From the NCBI GenBank assembly GCA_933228675.1, contig OW121745.1, positions 343,346-407,345 of the forward strand: a stretch of DNA of 64,000 nt. The letters run 5' to 3'. Positions within the stretch are counted from its first letter, which is position 1. Each line of letters begins with the position of its first letter. The notes under the pieces are model-generated. The model saw only the letters and a list, made by a program, of their open reading frames with translations. It ran no database searches and was not told the DNA's origin. The translations under genes and the position numbers were made by a program. Origin of the DNA: Stomorhina lunata. Lineage: Eukaryota; Arthropoda; Insecta; Diptera; Rhiniidae. Of this stretch, positions 46,300 to 57,284 are shown piece after piece.

Positions 46300-48233
46300 T
46301 TGCAGATTTTTTTATCAAACTTAATAATTTTAAAACTAGGCAACGGACCACTTTATTGTCGCTGAGTGTAGGTTTTGTATTGGACACAAACCCTTTAATT
46401 ATATTTATGTACTCGTATTTGTTTTAAAGCGAATTTCAGTTTTGTCAGCACAAATCGCAGAGCACAAGATATGACATGTTCATCTTAGTAAGCGTATGAG
46501 ATATAAAGCTTATTTGTCTTCGAGAGAGCGTGTGGTGCCAAATTTTAAGTCATCTGTCAAAAAAAATAAAAGAGAAGAAATAAAAAAATCTGACGTGACG
46601 ATCAGAGATGAATTTCCGGCCCTTCTTCTTTTAACTCTAAAAGAGACAAGTTCTAGAAAAGAAAAAAAGATTTATTGCGCTTCAGACAAGAAACAATTTT
46701 TATATCGGTGTTCATCATTAAAAATGGTTATTAAGAATTTAAAAACAATCATAAGAAAATATATAAAATTTTTTTAAAGTGTCATCGCAAACATATTTTC
46801 AAAAATGTTTAATTAGTGCTAAAACTACAAAAATTACTTTCCACGCGAGATAATAGTTGCGATAAATTTCAAACTTAAGCACATTATTTAAAGTAGCAGA
46901 AGCCTTACTCACATGTCATTAGCAAATTGTACTCCTAAACCATATAATATTCTATTTGCAATAAAGTGAATTCATACAACTAAGCTATCATCTTTAATCG
47001 CTGTCATATGGATAATAATGGAACGTAACTTAACTAAGTCTGTATTTTTCCACTCCCAATTGTACAGAATCAAAATGATCATTTGTAATTGCATTATCTT
47101 TGTTCTTAATTATCATCTTCGTTGACATATAAAACGTATGACCCCATGGGAAATTTTCTTTTATAAGAAATTAAAATTTTATATGAAATATTATTAATAT
47201 AAAAATATGAAAGAAAATTGAGAATAAATAAACATATGTATTTAATTCTAAGAACACTAAAATTAACTACCAATATTAAGTCATATTTTACCTTATATTT
47301 AAGTTATTATTAGTTTTTTTATATAGCATGTTTGAATTTATGGTGTAAATTCTTTACATAGCTTTAATTGAATTTTTAAAATTATAAGAAGGTTATGTAA
47401 AGATTTTACATTGTTATGAATATTGAGTTTACCAATATAAGGTGTCAATTAACACAAAATTTTACTATTTAAATGCACGTATTAAAATTTGATTTATGAA
47501 ATTACAGTAACTTCAGAAAGTACGAATTGGGCCCAATATCTACATGTACGGAGTTGTAACATTCAGCAGTAAACCATCGTAATACAATCAGTTGTATACT
47601 TAGTGGTAAACTATTAACGATATGCAATATCCATAATTATGGATCTTCAAATGTAAGTCATTTGTTCAAACATTTATTTGGAATTTAACAAGATTTTAAT
47701 ATTAAATTTTATGAATATTTGTACTAATTTTATTTTGTACTTTCGAATATTATATTTACAATAATTTGTATATGAATAATTTTGAGAACTTGTATTTTCT
47801 AACGATCGTTAAAGACTTAACAATTATTATATATTTTTACATGTTTTTTTTTTAATAAATTAATTATAAAGTTTTAAATATGGAGTGATAAGTTTTGACT
47901 GGGAATATTGGTGACATAAGATGTTGTGGATAACAAAGTCAAAATGGTAAAGTGAGAAATATTTTAGGGAGTAACTTTAAAATAAAAGGACACGGCAGTT
48001 ACTTGGGGATTTAATGGTTAGGGAATCATCAAGTGTCCCTGCGAAGATCCATCTTTCGCTCGATCAATAATAAAATAATTCGTGAATAATTGTAGAAATT
48101 GACCTTGTCATTAGCTAAATCTTGGAATGAAGTATATTTTTCTCTTGTCAGTAGCCATTACTTTAGTCTAGTCAAGGACCCTCCCAGATCCGGCGAGCTT
48201 AGCCCTATCCAAGCATTCCAAGTGAGACTAACT
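46300..48233 (+). repeat. Gypsy 1 3' LTR
   Basis: A 1,934-bp partner of the 5' LTR, lacking the Helitron and two segments (31 bp and about 465 bp) that were probably deleted here through short homologies (GTCA and AA). The frame at 46496-46777 is also open in the other LTR (33386-33667) but has no recognisable domain. Confidence 0.88.
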
Positions 48234-48607
48234 TGGATTATAAGTACATTTGGAAGCATCTTTTCTGAATGGTTTATATGATCTATCGAACTTTATTAAA
48301 CCTAACCTTTGGGTCCATGACTTTTCTAGATGATGATGCCACCGAAAAGCTTTTCGTTTTCCGACTCTTAATTTAAAAGACTCTGCAAACAATACTAGTA
48401 TAACCAAATATTGCTAGGAATTACATTTGGTATGAACAAAAGAAAATTAATATACATATCAAGCATTTGTGTGGGGTTCAACTACGTCAGTAATCATAAC
48501 TATATAATTATCAATAAATTCTTACGATATTGAACTTTACTTTTGGAACACCATTGGTGAAGGGTATCCAAGATTCGGTAAAGCCGAATATACCACTCTT
48601 ACTTGTT
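48234..48607 (+). mobile_element. mini-me/DINE-1-like element, copy 3, 3' part
   Basis: It resumes copy 3 after Gypsy 1 with TTGGATTATAAG, lacks about 110 bp relative to copy 1 (19300-19405), carries a small insertion near 48430-48535, and ends with the hairpin ATTCGGTAAAGCCGAAT (one mismatch) and ACTTGTT. Confidence 0.7.
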
Positions 48608-49203
48608 TTAACAAAATTTTCAAAAAATTAAAAACTGATTTAAATAAATTTTTTAGCTGCATATCCTTAGGCGAGTCGTTAAGGACACGCATTTTCTGGG
48701 AAAATTGCAATATCTTTGAAACTACTTCTTGGATTTGTAATATTGATGACTTAAAATAAAGCTTCTTTAGTTCCCTTTTATATTTATTTATTTTATATAT
48801 TTTTGCGCAAAATCGAAAATATTCCCTTTTTTCCTATTCCAAAAAGTTTACCACTTCGTAGGCGGAAAAAATTTTTGTAGCGTGTTTCTGTATTACTTAG
48901 AACATTTCTAGGGGGAGTAAAGGTTCAATAACGCACTTTCATAAAATAAGGTGTACCCTAAACTACACGAATAAGGGGAAAAATATGTAACTTACTTACT
49001 GTGGAAAAAGAACCTTTTGTTACAAAAAAAGTAGAAAAGAACCTTTTGCTTAGTAAAACTTTTTTAATGTCCATTTAATTACTAAATGAAAAAAAATATT
49101 ATGGTTTCTCAATTGTATTTGAAAGATTTTAACCTAAATATTACAAAAATAACAAAAAACCAAAATGTAAAAATTATGCAAAAAGAACCTTTTGTTCCGC
49201 GGC
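48608..49203. repeat. foldback-arm fragment, second part, and insertion right edge
   Basis: 48608-48785 resembles 20570-20890 (CTTAGGCGAGTCGTTAAGG against CTTAGGCGTGTTGTCAAGG). 48786-48990 has nothing I recognise. 48990-49203 carries AAAGAACCTTTTG boxes and ends with the inverse of 27356-27375. Confidence 0.45.
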
Positions 49204-50744
49204 TCCATATATAAGAAAAGTTTTCCATATAAGCAAAGATTTTTTAATGTCATTAATATAATTTATAAACAACAAGGGTCCCAAAAACAAACACTACCTT
49301 GAGGGACTCCACATTTGACAGAGCCAATAATTTACAACATTAACAACAGCATCCTCAGTATTACAGCCTTTCCTTGGAAATCATTTAACAAATTATGATT
49401 TTGCATGAAGTTGATTGTATATAATTCTCTCAAATACGTTGTTGATTATAGAAAGTACTGCTATTGGCCGGAACTTATCAAGCGAATAGTTATTAACATC
49501 CTTAGGAATCGGAATTACATTATGTATTTTCCAAATATTGTGAACCGCCGTGGTATAGCAGGTAAGTTATCCGCCTAGCATACCAAAAGGCCCAAGTTCG
49601 ATCCCTGGCCAGACTCACTTGAAAAAATAAATTTTCAAAAAAAGCGGAGGTTCACCTCATGACTCAGCTAGCCTGGTTATTGAGTATTAGGCTATGTAAA
49701 ACTTCTCTTACTAATGCATTTGCCGTTCGGAGCCGGCTTTAAAACGTAGGTCTCTTTCAATGAGTCTAAAAATAGAATCGGATGCAGCTCATTGTCGGAG
49801 ATATTATATATATTCCAAATATCTGGATACAGGCTTGTGTTTTCAGTATATTAAAAATTCTGGCCATAAATGGCGTAAGTTCATTAGCACATTTTAAAAA
49901 AGTTTAAGGGATAAATTATCATGGCCAGCACATTTACTTGACGAAAGATTCAGTAAAATGTTATAAACTTCATTAAACATAGTAAATTCAACTTGGAAAC
50001 TATCATAATCCAGGATCAAAGTCCTCAATGAGTTGCAAGAATCAGCGACATTATGGTTAATCTGTGATCTCATAATCTCTATAGATTCTAGAAAATAATT
50101 GTTAAACAATTGAGCCTTTTTGAAATCATTCAGGATTATGTCACCATTAAGATCATTTAACTTGTATGACGTGTTTGCTGTTCGTCCTAGTGTACTATTT
50201 AAGAATTTCCAACTCTTTTTGGATCTTGATTAAATTCGCTTAAATTTTCAATGTAATAGTTGTTCATAGATTCTTTTAGAGCTTTCTTTATTACTTTGCT
50301 TATTCTTTATAATCTTCCTTGTATAACAAACTCATGTGGTTTCTTCCTTCTAATCTTTAATATATTGTTTTTATAATTTATTAACTTTAGTAGATCCACA
50401 TTTATCAATGGACCAATTTTTTGTCTCAGATTTACTTTTTTAATTATCCTTACGGTGTAACTATTAACGGCATTTTGTAGAAAATATATCAATAATTTTG
50501 TATCCATTGTTGGATCTTCAGTTAGTCTTATATTTGTCAGATTTTCTTGAATATACAGCTTTACATCGTCATAGTTGCATGTAAATACATTTTCTTCTAC
50601 GAATTCCTTGGCTTTCCTATTTAGATTGATTCCACATAAAATAAGAATATGATCTGACAGTATGCTTTCCATACTGTCAATTCTCAATTTCCTACTTATG
50701 CTGCTATACACATGATCAATGCAAGTTTGACTTTCTGGTCTTGT
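49204..50744 (-). mobile_element. LINE 2, 5' half (endonuclease end to RT palm)
   Basis: From 50744 downward on the minus strand: the endonuclease end CIDHVYSSISRKLRIDSMES then ILSDHILI (catalytic SDH), the linker, LNLSSSKCAGHDNLSLKLF (start of the RT), PDIWKIHNVIPIPKDVNN, FRPIAVLSIINNVFERIIYN, GVPQGSV and YINDIKKSLL. The next motif, YADD, is at 27330-27341, on the far side of the 21.8-kb insertion. It is cut at 50745 by mariner 2, so the 5' end is outside the window. Confidence 0.82.
49539..49812 (+). mobile_element. tRNA-derived SINE
   Basis: This 274-bp insertion in LINE 2 is flanked by a perfect 10-bp duplication TTCCAAATAT (49529-49538 and 49813-49822). The 5' part keeps the RNA polymerase III promoter: A box TGGTATAGCAGG (49551-49562) and B box AGTTCGATCCC (49595-49605). 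The body contains GCATTTGCCGTTCGGAGC, a line found in abundant fly SINEs. It is not a tRNA gene, since the acceptor stem does not pair and the 3' half is unrelated. Confidence 0.85.
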
Positions 50745-50746
50745 TA

Positions 50747-51757
50747 CTGGGTGGCCCAGAAAGACCGAAGTGGTGTGAATTCCTTATAACTTTTTTATTA
50801 TAATTTTTTTTTTCTTTTCTTTTCAGTATTTTGTAAAGAAGACTTGGATAATTTATAATGGAGCAATACACAATTGAACAACGTGCCCAAATTGTTGAAA
50901 TTTACTTTTCAAATTAACGGTTCATTGTGTTGACTCAGCGTGCATACCGTCGTCAATTTAATGTGCGGGTTGCACCCTCTCAGTCAACAATAAACCGTCT
51001 GGTTGCAAATTTTTGAGAACAAGGAGCAGTAAGGAACCTTCCTGGTCCCGGCAGACACTGAACTGTCCACACGGCTGACAATATTCAAGTGGTACAGGAG
51101 AGTATTCGGGAGGATCCAGAAACATCAACCAGGAGACGTTCGTCACAACTGGGCCTCTCAAGAACGTCGCTGCAGCGAATTTTGCACACCATAGGATTGT
51201 TTCCAAACAAAATTCAACTTGTCCAAGAATTGAAACCAACAGATTACCAGCAACGACTTGACTATGCAATTTATTTCCAGCAAAAAGCACAAGAGAATCC
51301 ATATTTTATTCATAACTTAATAATGAGTGACGAAGCCCATTTTCAATTAAATGGGTTCGTTAACAAGCAAAACTGTAGGATATGGGCTACGGAAAACCCG
51401 AGAGTACTTCATCAACGACAATTGCACCCAGTTAAGTGTACCGTTTGGTGCGGTGTTTCTTCAGAAAGGATCATTGGCCCATTTTTTTTTGAAAATGAAC
51501 AAGGTGTCGCCATTTCCGTCAATGGTGATCGATATCGGGCCATGTTGCAAAATGTTGTAAGGCCAGCCGTGGAAAACCATCCGCAAATATGGTTCCAACA
51601 GGATGGAGCCACAGCGCACACTGCGAGGGCCACAATGACTCTTTTACGCGACATCTTTGGTGAAAGAATACTTTCTCGTAACAGCAATTTTAATTGGCCT
51701 CCGCGGTCCCCGGATTTAACCGCTCCAGACTGTTTTCTTTGGGGCTATTTAAAAGGA
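50747..51757 (+). mobile_element. DD41D mariner 2, 5' part
   Basis: It starts after a TA (50745-50746) with CTGGGTGGCCCAGAAAG, a terminus similar in position to that of mariner 1 (GGGTGTTTTT). Gypsy 2 interrupts it at 51758 and it resumes at 63787. The 3' terminal repeat is beyond the window. Confidence 0.85.
50858..51757 (+). pseudogene. DD41D mariner 2 transposase, N-terminal and catalytic part
   Basis: The frame opens MEQYTIEQRAQIVEIYFSN and has in-frame stops at 50915, 51014 and 51059. It is then open through the catalytic domain: MSDEAHFQLNGFVNKQNCRI, FQQDGATAHTA and SPDLTAPDCFLWGYLKG. All three catalytic Asp are present, with 41 residues between the second and third, so it is DD41D like mariner 1, from which it differs at many positions. 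The last residues are encoded at the AGGA duplication where Gypsy 2 entered. It is non-functional because of the stops and the insertion. Confidence 0.9.
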
Positions 51758-54700
51758 TGTGATGGTCGTTTTCACCACCTCCAAAAAAATTTCTTTTTCG
51801 TTTTCACCAAAAATTAACAACTATGGTGTTTAAAGTTTTTATATATGGTTTTTTGTATCAAAATTATAATGTTTTAAATGAATATTAGACCACGTCATAT
51901 TATTTACTATTTTGATTCTGTTTTGACTCTTTTCATCACACATCTTCGTGAACCAGGGTTGTGTTTGCAAAATTATCTAACAAAATAACAATGATGATGA
52001 TGATGAGGTTTATGTCTTGACTAAACTTAATTTAGGAGATTTTTGGCATAGTTTTTAGGAATGTTCAGGTTCATAAAAATGTTTTTAATCTTTTTTTAAT
52101 TTAATCGTTGATCTTTGTCCGCTTGTCCGAACTTTTGTCAGTCAGTTTGACCGTCTGTCCGTCCATAATTATAAATAAAGTTCCTTTGGTTCAAATTCAA
52201 AAAAAAAGTGTCTTAAAGATCATCCTATGGATTCTGTTAGTGGCAACTTCAAATTTATTTTTCGTTTTGACATTTCTATGAATTTTTACAATTCTATTAC
52301 AAATACTGCAGATATTCAATAATAAAGTGAAAAACCAAGCTTATGACGCTTCTAAAAAGACCACGTTGCTTCCTTTTTCATCGAACCTTTATAAAGTGAA
52401 CAACATCTTTTTTTTATCTTCATTAAAACTTTGGAACTTTAATTTTTTTTTAAAGTCATCATTATATTTTCAAATATATCATCCATTAAATTGGAAACCA
52501 CATCGCATCCTTAAACTAGTCGAAAGAAAAAAAAAAAGGTAACATAAGAAAAATTTTGATTAAGAAAAAGAAAAGTACTAAAATTGATTTCTTTAGATAT
52601 TTGGATTAACTTATGACTTAACTAGTAAATGTTTCCAATTAGCAGCAATCATTAGTTCAAGATAATAATAACCTTGGAGTTTTCCCAAAAGGCTTAATTT
52701 GAAAACTTGCCACGAAGGATATTGGGACCCTGGATCCCAGATCCATTCCTCTCGTGGTTATATAATCCCAGCCTAGGTAAGGTTTTCCGAAACCCCTAAA
52801 AAAATAAATTATGCCAAAACAGAAAGAGAAGTCCAATATATGAAGTCTGGAGAGGAGAGTGCATATTCAATATATTTTAAGACATCATCATCGTTATCAT
52901 CATTATCAACATGCAAATCATCACACGCACAAACATCATCTAAATTATAAACCAACTTGCGAAACAAAATCAAAGAATTGTTTATTATTTTATGACCCAG
53001 CGTTTCCCAAATTTTCACCAAATAATGTGCTCGTCGCAAAGTATGAAAACTTAAATTCGTTTGTTTTGTAATTCAAGCCATACTTGAATTATAATAGTAA
53101 AAAATTTTTCAAAATTTGATAATAATCTTCCATAAGATCCTTATGTATATAAAAATCTAAAGGAATATACAAATTGGATGTAAAATTTTCTAACATCAAA
53201 AAAACGAAATATCTATTTATTGGAAATATCAAAAATGGACATAATTTCAGAAAATATATATAAAAAAATTCAAAAAGTGATAATAAAAAAAAAAAAAACT
53301 CTTGTTTAATCAAATGTTAAAAAAAAAATGTTTGTATCTTTATGAATTTTAATGGAAATCGGCTATTTATATCAAAAGTTTTAATAAGTAATTAAAAATT
53401 TAAAAACGTAAAATCTATATCTTAAATCTAGTTAAAAAAAATAATAATAACAAAAAAATGAATTAAAGTAAACTACCACTAAATTTTGTAAACTAAGCAT
53501 TAATCAAATTCTTAAATTACAATGGGAAACCCTAAAAACTTCAAAAGATTTGTAAAAGATACTTTTGTTTTCTGAAATCGTAAAAAAAAGAAGAAATAAA
53601 AAAAAAAAGCAAATCAAACAAGATGACAAAAATATAAAGAGATATGTGCATTAATTCAAGAAATCTTTTTAAGCAACCTATAGCAACTTGATCGAGTTCG
53701 AACAAGGAGGCCTTCTTCAAGATCCCGAACATGTTGGTGAGTTTTTATAAATCCATATAAAATTTGTACTAAAATTTCTCTTGCATATATGTCATACCGA
53801 TAGAAGCAACAATTAGTAAATTAGTAAATTTTAAGAGTAATTTTATTATTACAAGAGTATAATCTGGGTACAACATACAGATTGTTTGATCAAAAGAAAT
53901 AAATCTCTTAGTTTTATTGATTTTATTCAACATTCCAATGGCCTAGTTTTTGCTTCTAGAGATCAGCTGTTTGATTTATATATTTTTTTGTAACTGTTTG
54001 CACAATGGGTTCAAGATCCTAAAAATACTAGAAAATTTATTACTAAATTTATCTTTTGGTATAAAATTTTACTAGATATGAAAATCTATAGTTTCACACT
54101 TTTCCATGAATATTTAAATTTTTTTTATCAATTATCCACTATTTTTGATTATATTTCTTTTTTTAATTCTATTAATTTTCATAAGTAAAAGCTTTCTTTA
54201 AATATGATATTTTTGTTTATATCATAATTTTTAAGCAAATTTTAAAAGATAATGTTATATTATAGTATTTTTAAATTTTAAATATAAATAAATTTGTGTC
54301 CAGAATGGATTTGTAAACTGAATGATAGTGGTTCGCTTATTTCAATGGTATAGTTAATGGAATGAAGTAGCTTTGAGTGTGGGCTCTAGGATAGTTTTTA
54401 TGCCATTAGAGCATTGGCAGGTGAGGGTTTCGAGGCAATAGTTCCTAGGACATCAGGGTGACTTAACTTACTGGTCATGGTAAACTTATACCTTTGTTTA
54501 GAGTTCAAATAGTGACTGAATTTTGGGGTATTATAATTTCTTTTGTTAGATGTTTAGTCACAGTGGTCCATTTGTAGCATTATAGAGTAGAGTTACTAAA
54601 AAGGGAGTCTTTAATAATATCTTGTTGTAAGAAAAAGGATGTATGGAGAAAAGGACGCTTCCCCCCCAACCGGCTGCTTGCTAGCGGAAATCATGGCTCC

Positions 54701-54793
54701 CGTAGTCCTCTTTTAACATGCACACCCAGATGCATCAAAGACTTATTTCGTTTATTTAGCATCAATACCAAATTTAATTTGGTGTACATTACA
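51758..54793 (+). repeat. Gypsy 2 5' LTR (3.04 kb)
   Basis: It is collinear with 60744-63782. Differences seen include GGGTTG/GGCTTG near 51956, AGTGTGGG/AATGTGGGG near 54375 and lengths of poly-A runs. It contains a TGA/ATG microsatellite (about 51990), a short GTCTGTCCGTCC tract (about 52152) and several short frames without recognisable domains. Confidence 0.95.
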
Positions 54794-54803
54794 ATAAAGA
54801 ATA

Positions 54804-54821
54804 TGGCGCCCAACGTGGGGC
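54804..54821 (+). promoter_or_regulatory. Gypsy 2 primer-binding site, tRNA-Lys
   Basis: TGGCGCCCAACGTGGGGC lies 10 bp after the 5' LTR and is the complement expected for the 3' end of insect tRNA-Lys (GCCCCACGTTGGGCGCCA). Confidence 0.9.
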
Positions 54822-55670
54822 CGAAATGAATTTTATTTTTCGAAACGGCTCTAAAATTGTTTTTATTTTTAAATATAGTAAAGTTCATTCAAAGAATGAA
54901 ACTAAAATCTTATGATTTCAGGACTTTTAATTTTAGAATACCTGGTAAAAGCTTACTGGATCTTTTAGTTATTTGAGGAATCAGCAATCGAATACACTAA
55001 CCGTTTGTTATTTTGTTAGTACTTTCTAAAATTCTAGAAAATGATGTCAAAAAGATTTTGGTTTTGTAAAAGCGTTAGAAATACTTTGTATTTATAGACC
55101 TTTTAGACAAATTTTCAGGCACTCTTGCATTAAAAGGATTTTTTCATCATGCTATCTGCATCTTGATGACCGTTTTGTAAAGAGATACATCCGTTAAAAG
55201 TTAGTATTGCCAGTTGTGTCTTAAGCTTTAGAAATATAAGGATTATTTTTATAGCTCAATAGACCAAATTTTGTTTTCCTGTGTAAGTTTACCCAAATCA
55301 ATTATGACCAAAAATCTTCATTCCTTATTCATTGATTAAGCAACCACGAACCAGAAACTGATTATATATTTGTTTTTCAAAATAAAAGTGATCAACTTTT
55401 ATTAATTTTTTTAATTTTTTTTTAACAGAAATTTTCTAAATACAAATCAAATCAATTCCTCTTTAAGTTATATTTTGGTTTTTTTTTTTTTTTAAATTTG
55501 CATGCTAACGATTTTATAAATCGTCAAACATATTTTGAATGTTAGATATCTTTCTATTTTGTTGGTGTTATTCATAACAAAATTTTTAGCAATAATTTAG
55601 TCAACAATCACTAGAAGAGATTATCAAATTTCTGTTAGAATTATTTCTTTTTAACCTGTTTTATTTATTT
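54822..55670 (+). other. Gypsy 2 leader
   Basis: About 850 bp of AT-rich leader between the primer site and gag, where a packaging signal is expected. No coding frame or recognisable structure was seen. Confidence 0.6.
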
Positions 55671-57284
55671 TTGATCTTTCAAATCAACTCAATCATGTCT
55701 TTGGAGCATACTCCACCACCTATTCAGCCTCCACCACCAATTCCTTTAGCACCACTTGCTATTGAACCGTCGGTCTGTCATGTTTGTAATCAAACTATGA
55801 TTGAAGGTGAAGAATGCCTTATAATAAACGAATGTAGTCACGCGTACCATAGAAAGTGTATTGAAAATTTCTTAGCAACCACTTCTGAATGTCCAGTATG
55901 TAAACGATCATGTCAGCTTAATGAATTAAGAAAATTAGTTATTCAAACAAAAGTTGCACAAAACGTTAGAGGTAAAGGGCGCGGGGCAATGGCTTCTCGA
56001 TATAATACGCGTAGTACTAGTAGAAACTTATTTCAAGAATCTACATCTTTTATACCAGAAAATGTCACAACTCCAGGTAGAACTCCAAATTTTCAAAACC
56101 ACGCTGTTTTAATTTCGAATCAAGATGATAATCCTCCTGTAACGTCAAATGGAAATGTCAATAATGGAATTAATCCTGAAGACTTAAATCGAATAATTGA
56201 ACAAAGTGTAACTAAATTGTTACAGAATTTAAACATGTTACCAACACCAAATGTGAATAGAAATAATCCAGTTTACGTCCAAAATCTACCAGCTAATGAA
56301 AATATAAGTTTTACGGAGAATGTAGAAAGAAACTGTAGAACACAACCAAATTCTCGAAACTCTGTTCCGAATTTTACACCATCTCAAAATTTTCAAACTT
56401 TCACAAGCTCAAACTCAAGTACTTTAAATACAGACAAAATTACATCCATAATACAGAATTGGAATCTCAAATTCGATGGTTCTCACACAGGACTTAATGT
56501 CGAAGAATTTTTATATCGATTGAGATCATTAACAAAGGATAATTTTAATGATGGTTTTTCCATAATTTGTAGAAATTTGCATATGTTATTGACCGGTAAA
56601 GCCCGAGATTGGTACTGGCGATACCACAAACAGGTACAAAACATAGACTGGAATGATTTTTGTGAGGCTTTACGATGTCAATATCGTGAGTTCAAATCAA
56701 GCTTTGATATACGCGAAGAAATTCGAAATAGAAAGCAAAAACAAGGAGAAAGCTTTGATTCATTTTTCGAATCTATTTCATCTATCACGGATAGATTGCC
56801 TACACCAATGTCAGAGATAGAGCTCATTGAGATTCTTGCTCGAAATCTTCGTCCAGAGATACGACAAGATCTCCTATATATACCAATTCATTCTATTCCG
56901 CATTTACGTAAATTGGTACAAATGCGTGAAAACTTTTTAAGCGAAGAGCATGTAAAAAGAAATTTTGTTGCTCGTAATCCCAATCACTACTTGCCTCGTC
57001 GTGTAGCAGAAATAAGTGATTCTAATGAACCTGATATAAACTATTTTTCAGAAAAGTCAAAATTTTCAGTTGAAGCTATTCAAAAACCAGTAATCACAAC
57101 AAAATGTTGGAACTGTGATGAATCTGGCCATCACTGGGAGGACTGCCTCCAAATCCGAAGAATATTTTGTTATGGCTGCGGCGCAAAAGAAACTTACAAG
57201 CCAAACTGTCCAAAATGTGCGTTAAGAAAACTTAACATGTCAAAAAACTCCAGAAGCAATTGTTTACCACCAGACAAAGTTTAG
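55671..57284 (+). CDS. Gypsy 2 Gag with N-terminal RING-H2 finger
   Basis: Structural polyprotein of 537 residues. After a Pro-rich start (HTPPPIQPPPPIPLAP) comes a perfect RING-H2 pattern, C36, C39, C55, H57, H60, C63, C74 and C77, with C-x2-C-x15-C-x-H-x2-H-x2-C-x10-C-x2-C spacing. An Asn-rich linker follows. The capsid-like region is at about 260-430 (NWNLKFDGSH, LLTGKARDWYWRYH, QGESFDSFFESISSI, LARNLRPEIRQDL), then a nucleocapsid with a CCHC knuckle CWNCDESGHHWEDC and a second CYGCG...CPKC finger. A second ATG at codon 9 is an alternative start. RING-H2 fingers usually act as E3 ubiquitin ligases, so a role in turnover or trafficking of Gag is possible, but this is inference. The related Gypsy 1 Gag lacks the finger. 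Confidence 0.92.
   Translation: MIFQINSIMSLEHTPPPIQPPPPIPLAPLAIEPSVCHVCNQTMIEGEECLIINECSHAYHRKCIENFLATTSECPVCKRSCQLNELRKLVIQTKVAQNVRGKGRGAMASRYNTRSTSRNLFQESTSFIPENVTTPGRTPNFQNHAVLISNQDDNPPVTSNGNVNNGINPEDLNRIIEQSVTKLLQNLNMLPTPNVNRNNPVYVQNLPANENISFTENVERNCRTQPNSRNSVPNFTPSQNFQTFTSSNSSTLNTDKITSIIQNWNLKFDGSHTGLNVEEFLYRLRSLTKDNFNDGFSIICRNLHMLLTGKARDWYWRYHKQVQNIDWNDFCEALRCQYREFKSSFDIREEIRNRKQKQGESFDSFFESISSITDRLPTPMSEIELIEILARNLRPEIRQDLLYIPIHSIPHLRKLVQMRENFLSEEHVKRNFVARNPNHYLPRRVAEISDSNEPDINYFSEKSKFSVEAIQKPVITTKCWNCDESGHHWEDCLQIRRIFCYGCGAKETYKPNCPKCALRKLNMSKNSRSNCLPPDKV
57242..57248 (+). promoter_or_regulatory. -1 ribosomal frameshift site A AAA AAC
   Basis: The heptamer lies in the gag zero frame as A-AAA-AAC, the canonical X-XXY-YYZ form, 33 bases before the gag stop codon. 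Slipping back one base enters the pol frame, which is open from here to 60691. A downstream stimulatory structure was not evaluated. Confidence 0.8.

Larger units (their letters stand above)
33158..48233 (+). mobile_element. degenerate Gypsy retrotransposon (Gypsy 1)
   Basis: LTRs are at 33158-40786 (containing the Helitron) and 46300-48233. The internal region has a tRNA-Lys-type primer site at 40839, a broken gag (41691-42768) and a broken pol (42846-46143). It is inserted in mini-me-like copy 3 between ACTA and TTGGAT. No clean target duplication is seen. By eye the LTRs differ at about 0.8% of shared sites plus two deletions. It is a distant relative of Gypsy 2 (same gene order, pol in the -1 frame, long LTRs). 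Osvaldo/Ulysses-type affiliation is a guess from LTR length and primer. Confidence 0.85.

Noticed and set aside
49541..49615. tRNA gene
   Set aside because: It has good A and B boxes but no pairing acceptor stem, and the downstream body plus the 10-bp target duplication show a SINE.
52327..53071. short frames in the Gypsy 2 LTRs (repeated at 61313-62057)
   Set aside because: They are AT-rich chance frames present twice only because the LTR is present twice.
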